Shown piece by piece: positions 25,904-35,084 of a DNA stretch of 64,000 nucleotides. Position 1 is the stretch's first letter; each line of letters begins with the position of its first letter. The notes below the pieces were generated by a model. The model was not told the DNA's origin, ran no database searches, and saw only the letters and a list, made by a program, of their open reading frames with translations. Source of the stretch: Ruegeria arenilitoris (GTDB taxonomy: Bacteria; Pseudomonadota; Alphaproteobacteria; Rhodobacterales; Rhodobacteraceae); the NCBI RefSeq assembly GCF_013032445.1, contig NZ_WQCA01000004.1, forward strand, positions 186,001 to 250,000, written 5' to 3'. Both the position numbers and the translations under genes were made by a program.

Positions 25904-27105
25904 GACAGACCTTCCCTGAGGCGCTGCGCCCGGGGTCCGGGGATGTAATCCGGTTCGTCATGCGGAGCCTCAAGCCCGGGAATGACGGCCCGGACCACCG
26001 CGATGTCATACTCGGGCCGCGACAGGTCAACCGTCACCACTTGCGGGATGCTCACAGCATCAAGCCGCCGCAATAGCAAGTCCAGATCCTCGTCGAAGGA
26101 GTTGGTTACATGCGACGGGCATTCGCCAAAACTTTGATCTGCCGCAGTGGCGTCAATCAAATCGCGCACATAGCGCCCGCGTTCCATTTTCGCCTGATCG
26201 GTGAACTCCTCGGGGTCCAGATCATCCCGCGCGCCCGAGATATAGGTCAGACGTGTCTGCGCCGCCTCGGTCAGGGCGCGGAGCAAGGCGATGGCGCGGT
26301 CCGGGTGGCACCCATCCCCGATGCCGATATGACCGGGTTGTCCGCCATCTTCGCAGATCATGCAGCGAAAACTGGCGATGCCGACGTCCGATGTCGTGTT
26401 CCAAAGCCCAACCTCCAGCCCCGCATCGGCGATCATTGCAATGGCTTGCCGGCAGCGTGGATCATCGACACTGTCCGGATCCAGACGAGGTAACCCCGGC
26501 TGGTAGTGCCACAAAGTTGTGGCATCCCGTTCGATCAGCTCGCAAATGGCGTGGCAGCTGGCCTCGGTCAGGTTGTTGCCCGACGCCAGACCGTTGGTAG
26601 TGCGGGGAAAGGCCGCCTGACCTCCGACCGGTGCGCTGGTATAATCGGTATCAACCATCTCAAGAGGGACCCAGCATGGATCACCTGTGCCCAGATCGCG
26701 CCCTTGAACCCACAGCATATTGCCATGCGGATCAAAGCGCCCTCCGGTCACTTGCGGTAGGCCGGCCACGTCGACTACAGCGGCTTCTTCGGTAAGCTCG
26801 GCATATCTGGCCAAACGTTGTGGCAACTGCACTCTTTCGGCGTGCCAGGATTCGATTGCTTCCATCACGCCCGAGGCCTCGGCAGCGCGCAAAGACAGCC
26901 CCTTGCCCAGCGACACCGCAACCGAGCGGGAGTTGGGCCGCGCAACCATCACCGTGGGCAATCCGATGCGATCCAGCCCGGTCAGGTTTGCGATCCGGGT
27001 GATGCCCATGCTTTTCAAAAAAGGTTTGACGATCTGCAAAGTCTGCTCAGGGTCGCGCAACCGATGCGTATCCAGCACATATTGCTTCTGCGATGCATCG
27101 GGCAT
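25900..27105 (-). CDS. YcaO-family ATP-dependent peptide-backbone-modifying enzyme (TfuA-associated)
   Basis: YcaO enzymes activate a backbone amide with ATP to form azolines, thioamides or related groups. The start is placed at the ATG at 27105 (MPDASQKQYVLDTHR) with AAGG eight bases upstream; a TTG at 27138 extends the frame. ATP-site motifs: VSLGKGLSLRAAEASGVMEA (about 64-83, SxGKG and ExxxE), SGNNLTEASCHAICELIERD, and RALTEAAQTRL. The C-terminus ends YIPGPRAQRLREGLS, without the classical PxPxP of cyclodehydratases, which fits TfuA-type thioamide-forming or non-azoline YcaOs. About 400 residues is normal for the group. It is the first gene of the leftward cluster. No separate ocin-ThiF/E1-like leader-binding protein is visible, so substrate recognition would fall to YcaO or TfuA. 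Confidence 0.93.
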   Translation of the reverse strand: MPDASQKQYVLDTHRLRDPEQTLQIVKPFLKSMGITRIANLTGLDRIGLPTVMVARPNSRSVAVSLGKGLSLRAAEASGVMEAIESWHAERVQLPQRLARYAELTEEAAVVDVAGLPQVTGGRFDPHGNMLWVQGRDLGTGDPCWVPLEMVDTDYTSAPVGGQAAFPRTTNGLASGNNLTEASCHAICELIERDATTLWHYQPGLPRLDPDSVDDPRCRQAIAMIADAGLEVGLWNTTSDVGIASFRCMICEDGGQPGHIGIGDGCHPDRAIALLRALTEAAQTRLTYISGARDDLDPEEFTDQAKMERGRYVRDLIDATAADQSFGECPSHVTNSFDEDLDLLLRRLDAVSIPQVVTVDLSRPEYDIAVVRAVIPGLEAPHDEPDYIPGPRAQRLREGLS

Positions 27106-27776
27106 ATTTTGAACCTTGCCAAGAATAATTGACCGCAACGCGGAAATAAATGCGCCGGGCCAAACTGTTACGGTTCAGGATGATGGATCGGACCCATTCG
27201 GTCAACCGCCGTGGATTGCCGTTTTGCTGAAGCTAAGCCGGGATACGTGGCGGTAAAGCGCCCCGGTCTGCAAAATCGCGCTTGGGTAACAGGGGTTGTT
27301 CAACGCGTCCGACCAGCCTTGTGGCTCAAGCCCCAAACCTGAATACGCTAAATAGATCTCGGTGGACAAAGTCGCATGAACCGGGTGGTTCAGTTGGATA
27401 CCCGAATAGACTTGCAACCCCGGTTCCATCGTAGAAGGCACCCGTCACAGAAGATTTCAATACATCAACAGGCTTTTGGAGAGCCGCCGGGCCGAAATGC
27501 AAAAGTTGTGATCAAACGGGAAGCCGCCAACCACACTTGGTGTACGGAAATCAAACTTCTTACAATGAACAGGCGCGGATTCGCCTCTTGGGATTAGGTA
27601 ACCATCAACTCGCAAATGTCGATCGACAGCAATCTACAAAGTGATCGGCTGCGCAATAGTTTCACCATAACATAGATTACACGGTTCGCGCTTGTGTAGT
27701 CGCAAAGCTAAAATGTAACTCATGAGCAATTCAGGAATGTCATTCTCCTCGTTTAACAAAGCGAGGAAGATCGTGC
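27106..27776. other. 671-base intergenic stretch upstream of the YcaO cluster
   Basis: No supported gene. Short open frames on either strand (for example 27202-27441 minus, 27376-27597 plus) show no recognisable motif, no good ribosome-binding site and no codon pattern like the neighbours. The left part must hold the promoter of the YcaO operon. The right part borders an insertion-sequence remnant and is probably debris. Confidence 0.5.
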
Positions 27777-28145
27777 ATGGGTTGGGTAATGATGAGCGAG
27801 CCCGAGCTTAACAGTATTGAAGTGTTGAGTCCGGTTTTTCAGGGCCGCCTGACGGTGGTTTCTGCCGCAAATGTTATGAACTTGCGCCGGGAATGCTTCG
27901 GCGAGCTCATCCAAATCGACGGCTCCGATCGCTGCTGGTTCGAGGATTGTGGCGACCCCTGCATCCTGCTCGTCTTCATTGATTACGCCGCCAGCACCTT
28001 GATGGAATTTCGCTTTATGAAGTCGGAATGCACCTTTAGCTACTTCGAAGCGCTTGAGAGCTATCTGCATACCCATGGCCGTCCGGTGGCGTTTTACGGC
28101 GACAAAAACACGGTGTTCCGTGTGGCCAGGCGAATACAGGATGAT
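27777..28145 (+). pseudogene. ISNCY-type transposase remnant with internal deletion
   Basis: The reading frame begins MGWVMMSEPELNSIEVLSPV and QGRLTVVSAANVMNL, the N-terminus of ISNCY-family (ISDol1-like) transposases. It then jumps directly to RRECFGELIQIDGSD and LVFIDYAASTLMEFRF, which in intact proteins lies about 100 residues further on; the helix-turn-helix linker is gone. Homology ends near VAFYGDKNTVFRVARR, where the frame runs antisense through an unrelated fragment. It is therefore inactive, with an internal in-frame deletion and a missing C-terminal half. Clear terminal inverted repeats were not found. Confidence 0.8.
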
Positions 28146-28392
28146 CCTTGGTTTTCTAGCGAGATTACGTTGTCGCTCCCTTCCTCTGCAATCTGTAGAT
28201 CGTCATACGATCTCCCCGTTATTCCTATTCGTAATAGATCCACGCCATCTTCGAAGTAGGCAATCGTGTCTGACCCAAAGTTGTCCCGGAATCGAAATAC
28301 ATCGGCACCTGAACGGTCCGTGACATAGACTGCGGGACGATTTTGCCGCGCTTCTCTAAGGTAGAGACGGGCAAATTTTTTGGGCGCGGCAT
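28146..28392 (-). pseudogene. Chimeric remnant: integrase-like start fused to an RTX-type tail
   Basis: On the minus strand an ATG at 28392 with AAGGAG upstream begins MPRPK. A one-base slip in a run of six A residues then restores KKFARLYLREARQNRPAVYVTD, resembling the start of alphaproteobacterial phage-type integrases. The same frame continues GADVFRFRDNFGSDTIAYF and EDGVDLLRI...SYDDLQIAEEGSDNVISL, which looks like the C-terminal region of RTX/haemolysin-type calcium-binding proteins. Neither part is complete. This looks like the scar of recombination with loss of a mobile element. The integrase assignment is weaker than the RTX one. Confidence 0.55.
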
Positions 28393-28481
28393 TTTTTATA
28401 TAGCTCCTTGATACAATCGCGTTCGATACGTTTGTAGACCTTCATCTGAACCAGAAGGAACAAGCGCCGCATCATTTGTCG

Positions 28482-29936
28482 TTAAGCTTGTGTCATCGGA
28501 CGCGCGCCAGGTTCTCTAAACCATCCCCCGATTTGCGCCTCATAGGCCAGTGCGGCGCGGAAAACGGTCGGGTCGTCGAAGGTTCGGCCGACTATCTGCA
28601 GGCCGGTCGGGACTTCGGTCGTTGCAAAACCGCTGGGCACGGCGATGACCGGGCAATGGTGTAGCATGTTGAAGTGGTGTGTCAGAATCCACCCATATTC
28701 CGGATCGACCTGAATTCCGTCGATTTCGAAATCCGTTGCGGTCGCATCGTGGTCTGCTTTGACCGCAGGTATCGTTGTGGTCGGGCAGAGGAACAGATCG
28801 AACCGCTCCATAAGTGCGCCAAAAAACTGATACATGTCGTGCTGGGTCTCCCAGGATCGGGACACATCGTCCAGCGTGGTGGCCTCGATGCCTTTTGCTG
28901 CGGCCAGAGTGTAGTCGTTCAGTTGATCCGCGTGCATATTTGCCGCCCAGGACGCCTGCCTGAGGTAATGCATCGTGTTGTACCAATGGGTGGCCGCCAC
29001 GTCGCAAGCGCTGGTCCAGGGGACATCGACGTCGGTGACTTCGGCACCAAGTGCGCGAAAGTGATCCAATGCGGCCAGAGTATTACGGCGCACCTCCGGA
29101 TCGACGGGACAGTAGCCAAGGTCCATCGAAAACGCGATTTTGATCCCGTCCAGCCTGCCGGCCTCACGCGGCAGGACGACGGTTTCGCGCAGGCTGTCGT
29201 GATCGCGCGGATGCGCACCCGACACCACGTCCTGCACCAGAGCAAGATCCGCGATCGAACGGGCCAGCGGGCCACAATGGTTGTAGCAGTCGAAATTAGC
29301 TGGCGGGCCGTCGGGGTTGCGCCCGTGGGGCGGTTTAAACCCCACCACGCCGCAACAGCTGGCCGGAATTCGGATTGATCCGCCGATATCGGTGCCGGTT
29401 GCAATTGGCGCAAACCCCGCCGCCAGCCCTGCCCCCGATCCGCCCGACGATCCTCCGGTTCCATAGTCAGGATTAAACGGGTTGACTGTATTGCCCCATG
29501 CGAGGCTGCGGCAAACGCCCGAGATGCAAAACTCGGGTACGGTCGTACGGGCGAGGATAATTGCTCCGGCATCCTGCAGACGTTCAATCATCGGGTCTGA
29601 CATCTCATCCGGCGCGGCGTCCATGTGCAGCAGCGACCCATGCGTCGTGCGCTTGCCTTTGACACGTTGCGCATCTTTGACCAGCACCGGAATACCCAGC
29701 AACGCTCCGTTGGCCGAACCATCCGCATAGGCAGCATCGGCCGCAAGAGCCTGCTCCCGCGCCTCATCGAAATAGGTGTCGGTCAGAGCGTTGATCACCG
29801 GATTGACCTGCTCGATCCGCGCGATCAAGGCCTGCAGCAGGGTGCTGGGTTTCAGGCGGCCCGCGCGAAACGCTTCAAGCGCCTCGGTCGCTGACATGTA
29901 ACACAGTTCGAGGTCAACGGGCGCTGTGGATTCCAT
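28482..29936 (-). CDS. Amidase-signature (AS) family amidase
   Basis: A 484-residue cytoplasmic AS hydrolase. The Ser-cisSer-Lys triad regions are present: [12 protein letters not shown] (Lys), the glycine/serine-rich [17 protein letters not shown] and [21 protein letters not shown] with the nucleophile Ser. It resembles GatA-like amidases of catabolic gene sets, not the tRNA amidotransferase, because no gatC/gatB lies nearby. It is the last gene of the betaine-type ABC operon, 16 bases after the permease, so it probably releases ammonia or an amine from a compound taken up by that importer (inference). The substrate is unknown. Confidence 0.9.
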   Translation of the reverse strand: MESTAPVDLELCYMSATEALEAFRAGRLKPSTLLQALIARIEQVNPVINALTDTYFDEAREQALAADAAYADGSANGALLGIPVLVKDAQRVKGKRTTHGSLLHMDAAPDEMSDPMIERLQDAGAIILARTTVPEFCISGVCRSLAWGNTVNPFNPDYGTGGSSGGSGAGLAAGFAPIATGTDIGGSIRIPASCCGVVGFKPPHGRNPDGPPANFDCYNHCGPLARSIADLALVQDVVSGAHPRDHDSLRETVVLPREAGRLDGIKIAFSMDLGYCPVDPEVRRNTLAALDHFRALGAEVTDVDVPWTSACDVAATHWYNTMHYLRQASWAANMHADQLNDYTLAAAKGIEATTLDDVSRSWETQHDMYQFFGALMERFDLFLCPTTTIPAVKADHDATATDFEIDGIQVDPEYGWILTHHFNMLHHCPVIAVPSGFATTEVPTGLQIVGRTFDDPTVFRAALAYEAQIGGWFREPGARPMTQA

Positions 29937-29952
29937 GCGGCTTACCTTGTTG

Positions 29953-32016
29953 TCAGACGGCGTTGTCCAGCTTCACACCAAGACGCGCCTGAATTTGCTG
30001 GCTGAATCCTTGGGTGATGCGGTCGGCAATCATGGCGATGATGGCCATGCCGATCCCGGCGGTCATGCCAACCCCGAAATCACCGTCGCCGAGGCCGATG
30101 TAAATTTGCTGCCCCAGATCGTCGGTTCCCACCAAAGCGGTGATCACCAGCATCGAGATGCCAAACATGATCGTCTGGTTCAGCCCCAACATGATCGACG
30201 GTACCGCCAGCGGCAGTTTTACCTGCCATAGCAACTGACGTGGTGTCGTGCCAATGGCCGTTGCGGCCTCGATCACGTCATGCGGCAGATTGCGCAGTCC
30301 ATGCTCGGTGTAACGGATCGCAGGGACGATGGCATAGACAATGATGGCCAGAAGGGCCGTGAACTCACCGATTTTGAACACCATCACAAAAGGGATGAGG
30401 ATTACGAACAACGGCATGGTCTGCAATGTGTCGATCACGGGTCGCACCATGCGCGATACGGTGTCATTCTCGGATGCCCAAATGCCAATCGCGCTGCCGA
30501 ACAGGAAGGACAGCAGCACCCCCACCCCACACAGGTAGAGCGAGACAACTGAAGGCTCCCATATCCCGGTCAGCAACAGGAACGCGACTCCAGCTAATGC
30601 CCACAAGGCGAGGTTCGTGCCGCCCGCCTGCCACGCCAAAGCGATGATGATCGCGCAGAGCGCGACCCAAGCCAGTCCGGTCAACCCGGAATACAGAACG
30701 AGAGCAAACAGGATGACCCAAAGCGCTGGCAGCAATCGCCCTTTGAAGGCCAGATATCCGGCCACTGCAGCGACTATTACCGCGTAGCCAGCGGTCACAG
30801 CAGGGGTCATTGCAAAGCCCCACGTGAACGGGCTGACGGCCTGAGCCAGGCCAATCTTGATCGGCAGCATCAGGTAGAACAGCGCCGCCCGCTTGATCGC
30901 CTCAAGAACGGTGCGGAATTCGACGAAGACCCACTCCAGACCGGCATTCATCGCCGGGGCCGGGTTCAGGATCCATGCCTCGGGCCAGTCTTTGAGGGGC
31001 GAAAAGACCAGCGCCAACAGCCAAGCCGCGCCAAACAGGACGGCGCAGGTTATCCAACCGGACGCCTTGCGCTGCGTCGAATTGGTCTGAACTGCAAATC
31101 CCCATGTGATCCGGTCCAGCACCATCGCCATCAGCGCGATCACAATCCCAGCCAGCAGGCTTTCCCCGAACTGTGCCTTGCGCATGGTCGACAGAACTTC
31201 CCAACCGATATCGTTGGTCCCCCCGATGATCGAGGCAATGATGACCATCGACAGAGAAGCCATCGTTGTCTGGTTCACCCCCAGCAGGATTTGTCTCTGG
31301 GCCGTCGGCACCCGCACGCGCCAGAATAGCTGTGATGGAGTGGCGCCGCTCATCAGACCGGACTCTATGACCTCATCCGGGACACCGCGCAGACCCACGA
31401 TGGTGTTTCGCACCATTGGCGGAAAGGCAAACAAGATCGAGGCGACCAGACCCACCGTTGTGCCAAAGCCGAACAACAGCAAGATCGGCAGAAGGTAAGC
31501 AAAGGCAGGAACCGTCTGCATCAGATCGAGGATCGGCATGATGATCTGATAGGCCCTCTCTGACATGAACCCCCATGTTCCCAGCGCAAAACCCAAGGCG
31601 ACCGCCATCGGGATCGACACACATACCAGAGCGAAAGAGTTCATCGACTGGGTCCAGAACCCGAATGTGACCATGTAGAGCAGGCTGGCCGCGGTAAAGA
31701 TCGCCAGCCCTTTGCCCCCGGCGCGCAAGGCCAGAAAGACCCACAGCACAAACCAGGCTGCCCAGGGCACCGCGTGCAAAACCGTCTTGGCCAGAAGGAT
31801 CGGCCAGTCCAACAGCCAGGAAATGGCCTTGAAGAACCACCCGAACGTCACAACAAACCACCGCATTGCGGTGTTCATCGGATCGGTCACCGGCAGGACC
31901 AGCGCATCGGGATAAGTTACCAGTGGCCCAAGGCTTTTGGCAAACACGACGCAAATTGCCACCAGCACCGTGACCGCAAGCCAGACCACCAGCGATCTGT
32001 TTGAAGTTGCATCCAT
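29953..32016 (-). CDS. Glycine betaine/quaternary amine-type ABC permease, two permease domains fused
   Basis: A protein of about 687 residues carrying two complete ProW-like permease domains in one chain. Each has its EAA-type cytoplasmic loop: SGLMSGATPSQLFWRVRVPT in the first half and ATAIGTTPRQLLWQVKLPLA in the second. More than twelve hydrophobic segments are visible. The start is placed at the ATG at 32016 (MDATSNRSLV), four bases after the ATPase stop; the frame is open to 32070. Normal ProW has one such domain and forms a homodimer, so the fusion makes a built-in heterodimer. Substrate class (betaine, proline betaine, choline or carnitine-like) follows from the partner binding protein. 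Confidence 0.92.
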   Translation of the reverse strand: MDATSNRSLVVWLAVTVLVAICVVFAKSLGPLVTYPDALVLPVTDPMNTAMRWFVVTFGWFFKAISWLLDWPILLAKTVLHAVPWAAWFVLWVFLALRAGGKGLAIFTAASLLYMVTFGFWTQSMNSFALVCVSIPMAVALGFALGTWGFMSERAYQIIMPILDLMQTVPAFAYLLPILLLFGFGTTVGLVASILFAFPPMVRNTIVGLRGVPDEVIESGLMSGATPSQLFWRVRVPTAQRQILLGVNQTTMASLSMVIIASIIGGTNDIGWEVLSTMRKAQFGESLLAGIVIALMAMVLDRITWGFAVQTNSTQRKASGWITCAVLFGAAWLLALVFSPLKDWPEAWILNPAPAMNAGLEWVFVEFRTVLEAIKRAALFYLMLPIKIGLAQAVSPFTWGFAMTPAVTAGYAVIVAAVAGYLAFKGRLLPALWVILFALVLYSGLTGLAWVALCAIIIALAWQAGGTNLALWALAGVAFLLLTGIWEPSVVSLYLCGVGVLLSFLFGSAIGIWASENDTVSRMVRPVIDTLQTMPLFVILIPFVMVFKIGEFTALLAIIVYAIVPAIRYTEHGLRNLPHDVIEAATAIGTTPRQLLWQVKLPLAVPSIMLGLNQTIMFGISMLVITALVGTDDLGQQIYIGLGDGDFGVGMTAGIGMAIIAMIADRITQGFSQQIQARLGVKLDNAV

Positions 32017-32020
32017 GGCG

Positions 32021-33100
32021 TCAGTCCTTGACCGCAGAGGCATCCGAGACACCGCTGGCCAATGCGGCAATCACGTTCTGGCTGGTCATGTGCACCAACG
32101 CATTGTCATCCCGGCGCACCGCAACGCCGGTGTCGTGTGAGGCCAGATAGGGCAGCAGGTCGGCCACATTGGTTGAGGCCGGAACCTCTTTGATCCCGGC
32201 GGGTGGAGTGCTGTCCGAAGCCACATCGCCTGCGGTCAGGATCAGCTCCCACGGGACGTCATTGGTAAATTCGCGGACGTAATCATCAACCGGGTTCAGG
32301 ATCAGATCCACGGGGCGTCCGATCTGAACGACCGCGCCGTCCTTCATGATGGCCATCCGGTCGGCGATGCGCAGCGCCTCGAGAAAATCATGGGTAATGA
32401 AGACGATGGATTTGTGCAGCTCTTGCTGCAGTCGCAGGAATTCGTCCTGCATCTGTCGCCGGATCAGCGGGTCCAGTGCGCTGAAGGGCTCGTCCAGGAA
32501 CCAGACCTCGGGTTCTACGGCCAACGACCGGGCAATGCCGACACGCTGTTGTTGACCGCCGGACAACTGACTGGGAAAGCTGCTTTCCCGCCCTTCCAAT
32601 CCGACCAGCGAAATCACCCGCTCGGCCCGTTCCAAACGTTCCTTGTCGTCCAGACCCTGCAGTTTCAGCGGAAAGGCCACGTTTTCAAGAACATTCAGAT
32701 GTGGCATCAGGCCAAAACTCTGGAACACCATCCCCATCTTGTGCCGACGAATATCGATCAGTTCCTTTGAGGAAACTTTCAGTAGGTCCTCCCCATCCAG
32801 CAGGATCTCTCCGGCGGTAGGTTCGACCAAACGGGACAGGCAGCGCACGATGGTGGACTTGCCCGAGCCCGACAGACCCATGATCACGAAAATCTCGCCC
32901 GGCATGACGTCAAAGCTGACATCGGTCGACGCGACGATGCCGCCGTTGTCCCGAATGCTCTGCGCCAGAGCCTTGGCCTCGTCGGCCTCTTGCCCGGCAA
33001 CATCGACGTTGCTCAGATGCTGATCCGCCCCTTTGCCGTAGAGCTTCCAGACATGTTTGCAGGACAGTTTCGGGATGGTGGTCGGGGAAGATGTGGTCAT
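32021..33100 (-). CDS. Glycine betaine/quaternary amine-type ABC transporter ATP-binding protein
   Basis: A ProV-type ATPase of about 359 residues, start at the ATG at 33100 (MTTSSPTTIPKLSCKHVWKLYG). Walker A is GLSGSGKST, the signature LSGGQQQRVGIARSLA, Walker B VWFLDEPFSALDPL and H-loop FITHD. An N-terminal insertion before the strand with Walker A and a C-terminal extension (about 280-359, two CBS-like halves: ...NVADLLPYLASHDTGVAVRRDD) match ProV/OpuA ATPases, where CBS modules sense ionic strength. The order binding protein, ATPase, permease is conserved in the operon. Confidence 0.92.
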   Translation of the reverse strand: MTTSSPTTIPKLSCKHVWKLYGKGADQHLSNVDVAGQEADEAKALAQSIRDNGGIVASTDVSFDVMPGEIFVIMGLSGSGKSTIVRCLSRLVEPTAGEILLDGEDLLKVSSKELIDIRRHKMGMVFQSFGLMPHLNVLENVAFPLKLQGLDDKERLERAERVISLVGLEGRESSFPSQLSGGQQQRVGIARSLAVEPEVWFLDEPFSALDPLIRRQMQDEFLRLQQELHKSIVFITHDFLEALRIADRMAIMKDGAVVQIGRPVDLILNPVDDYVREFTNDVPWELILTAGDVASDSTPPAGIKEVPASTNVADLLPYLASHDTGVAVRRDDNALVHMTSQNVIAALASGVSDASAVKD

Positions 33101-33118
33101 TTCGGCAGCCTTGAAAAA

Positions 33119-33146
33119 GGTGGAGCACGCGGAAACATGCTCCACC
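33119..33146 (-). promoter_or_regulatory. Intercistronic hairpin between binding protein and ATPase genes
   Basis: GGTGGAGCA and TGCTCCACC form a perfect 9-bp stem with a 10-base loop, 15 bases after the binding-protein stop and 19 bases before the ATPase start. No T run follows. Such hairpins commonly protect the upstream message or limit read-through, so binding protein can be made in excess of membrane components. Confidence 0.6.
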
Positions 33147-33160
33147 GGAGTCAGTGTTGG

Positions 33161-34096
33161 TTATTGCTTTGCGGCTTCAACCCAAGGCTGCCAGACGTCC
33201 TGGTTAGCGCCCATCCACTCGGCCACGACCTCTTTCACTTCGCGTCCGTTCTGGTCCACTTCAAGGATCAGGGCGTTCTGCACGTCGTTTGTGAGGCTCA
33301 TCAACTCAACCATCTTCATCGCGTCCGGATAGGTTGAGGCAAAATCCTTGGCGACGATCTTATCGACGGTTGCCTGCTGGAAACCACAGGCCTCACCGCG
33401 TTTCTGGCTGGTCTCGTCGCAGGTGCCGTGGGGCGTATCCCATTCGACCCATTCAACCTCGGTATCCGCGAACACCCAGTGCGGCTGCCACATCATCATA
33501 AGAATCGGCTGCTCTGCGGCCACGGCACTTTTAAGTTCGGCCAGCATCGCGCCTTCCGAACCACCCGGCACCGGCTTGAACGGCAGGTCGATCAGTTCCA
33601 CCAAATCGGCCGAACGGGTGCCCCAGTCTGCAGGATAGGTGATCAGGCGGCCATCGGGGAAGGTGTCTGCGGCAGCGAAGGCCTGCGCACATTCATACAG
33701 CGCCTCATAAGCAGGCAGACCCGGGCAGAGATCGGCCATGTACGGAGGGTAAATCCAACCTTCCTGCGGTTCGAGTCCCAGCCCACCGACAACGATGATG
33801 TCCCCGGCCTCAACAGCCTTGGGATAGATGTCACCAACGTTGTTGGTCCACAGCTCGGGCTGATAGTGCAGGCTGCCTTCGGCAATCGCGGCCAACTGCG
33901 GCACCGCACCGGCGGTGACAAATTCGACCTCGTGGCCGAGCTCTTCGAACAGCGCACCTGCGAAATGAGCCGAGATATGCTGTCCGGTCCATTCGTTGAC
34001 GGCAATCTTGATCGGTTCGGCCAGAGCCGCGCCCGTTGTTAACATAAGCGTGGCGGAGGCCAGCAAAGCGGGCCTCAGTTTGCGTGAGAAATTCAT
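33161..34096 (-). CDS. Periplasmic glycine betaine/quaternary amine-binding protein (ProX/ChoX type)
   Basis: A secreted protein of 311 residues. The ATG at 34096 is chosen because AACGGAGGTTAACC precedes it and a Sec signal peptide follows at once (MNFSRKLRPALLASATLML...ALA/EPI). The mature part has the OpuAC/QAT fold: IKIAVNEWTGQHISAHFAGA, ELGHEVEFV, LHYQPELWTNN, MMMWQPHWVFADTEVEWVEW. Trp/Tyr residues in these segments could form the aromatic cage for a quaternary ammonium group. It is the first gene of the leftward operon and is divergent from a BetI-like regulator. Confidence 0.92.
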   Translation of the reverse strand: MNFSRKLRPALLASATLMLTTGAALAEPIKIAVNEWTGQHISAHFAGALFEELGHEVEFVTAGAVPQLAAIAEGSLHYQPELWTNNVGDIYPKAVEAGDIIVVGGLGLEPQEGWIYPPYMADLCPGLPAYEALYECAQAFAAADTFPDGRLITYPADWGTRSADLVELIDLPFKPVPGGSEGAMLAELKSAVAAEQPILMMMWQPHWVFADTEVEWVEWDTPHGTCDETSQKRGEACGFQQATVDKIVAKDFASTYPDAMKMVELMSLTNDVQNALILEVDQNGREVKEVVAEWMGANQDVWQPWVEAAKQ

Positions 34097-34141
34097 GGTT
34101 AACCTCCGTTGGTGCGTTGGCCGTTTTCGACCTTTTAGTGT

Positions 34142-34162
34142 CCGTATCAAAAAACAGTACGG
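34142..34162. promoter_or_regulatory. Candidate operator CCGTA-N11-TACGG
   Basis: A 5-bp inverted repeat with an 11-base A-rich spacer lies in the 175-base divergent region between the betaine-binding-protein gene and the TetR-family regulator. The size suits a TetR-type operator but the arms are short, so this is a weak candidate. Confidence 0.35.
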
Positions 34163-34271
34163 TTGCAGGTAATTTGGTGCATCAGACCGTTTTTTGTCAA
34201 CAGTGTTTGTTTTTTGCCTTCCCGAATGATACTTTCGCATGCATTACGCTGAGCATGAAAGCGATCCTAAC

Positions 34272-34925
34272 ATGAGAAAGCAGACCATCAAGAACATGCG
34301 TCGCAAGCAATTGACCGAGGCGGCGTTCGAAATTCTCAAAACTCATGGAATCGCGGGGACGACCTTTGACAAGGTCGCCAAAGAGGCCGGTGTGTCCAAA
34401 GGAGTCGTGCAGCACTATTTTCCCGGCAAAGAAGCTTTGTTCGAAGCTGTTTTGCGTGAATCGAACGCGGAAGCGCGCCGTTGCGTGACCGCGCTGTTTG
34501 CGCATAGCGACACACCGGCGGAACGGCTTTACGCGATCGTTTACGGTAATTTCGCCCCGACACTTTTCCAGCACGAAATCTGTCATGCCTGGGTGTGTCT
34601 GTGCGCAGAGGTGCCGCAAAACGCCCGATACTTACGTATACAGAATGTCATCCACTCTCGAATGCGTAGCAACCTGATGAGCGCATTGCGCCATATGGTT
34701 GAGCCGACCTTAGTTGAACAGATTGCCTTTAACCTGACAACACTGATCGACGGGATCTGGATGCGGACTGCCTTGCAGGCACAACCGATGTCTTCGAACG
34801 AAGCTCTGGCTCATATGGAATTTGGGCTGTGCCAGTTGTTCAAAGATACTAAGGTCAAAAGCTCCGACCTGCAGGCTGCACGCGAAAAGATCGCACAGGT
34901 CAGCGGAATCTTGTTCAAAGTGTGA
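34272..34925 (+). CDS. TetR-family regulator, BetI-like
   Basis: About 217 residues from the ATG at 34272 (MRKQTIKNMRRKQL); an earlier ATG at 34239 adds eleven residues. The N-terminal helix-turn-helix is AFEILKTHGIAGTTFDKVAK followed by AGVSKGVVQHYFPGKEALFEAVL. The C-terminal ligand domain reads like BetI (HEICHAWVCLCAEVPQNARYLRIQ, LIDGIWMRTALQ). BetI proteins sense choline. Divergence from the quaternary-amine importer suggests local control of that operon. No betA/betB or choline oxidation gene is in the window. Confidence 0.88.
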   Translation: MRKQTIKNMRRKQLTEAAFEILKTHGIAGTTFDKVAKEAGVSKGVVQHYFPGKEALFEAVLRESNAEARRCVTALFAHSDTPAERLYAIVYGNFAPTLFQHEICHAWVCLCAEVPQNARYLRIQNVIHSRMRSNLMSALRHMVEPTLVEQIAFNLTTLIDGIWMRTALQAQPMSSNEALAHMEFGLCQLFKDTKVKSSDLQAAREKIAQVSGILFKV

Positions 34926-35084
34926 GAAGCTTGAAGCATTTTTTGACCTATGATTTCGAAATGATTTAGCCAGATTTCTAATACAGCTTGGCGCGGTTTT
35001 TCGTTACGCCTCAGCCTGATATTTTCGGAGACAGAATTTGCCTGACAGCTGCTTGCTTCGGTCCTGTTTTGCGCCCCACTGCTG

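Noticed and set aside
27202-27441. 79-codon minus-strand frame as a leader or precursor peptide of the YcaO cluster
   Set aside because: No ribosome-binding site, no leader-like or repeat-core features, and codon use unlike the neighbours; the downstream SGARV protein is a better substrate candidate.
28146-28392. Active prophage or integrative element at the integrase-like start
   Set aside because: Only the first about 25 codons resemble an integrase, with a frameshift; no phage genes, no second attachment site, and the nearest tRNA is 10 kb away.
28482-29936. Amidase as GatA of the tRNA amidotransferase
   Set aside because: No gatB or gatC is adjacent and the gene is in an ABC import operon, so a catabolic amidase is more likely.
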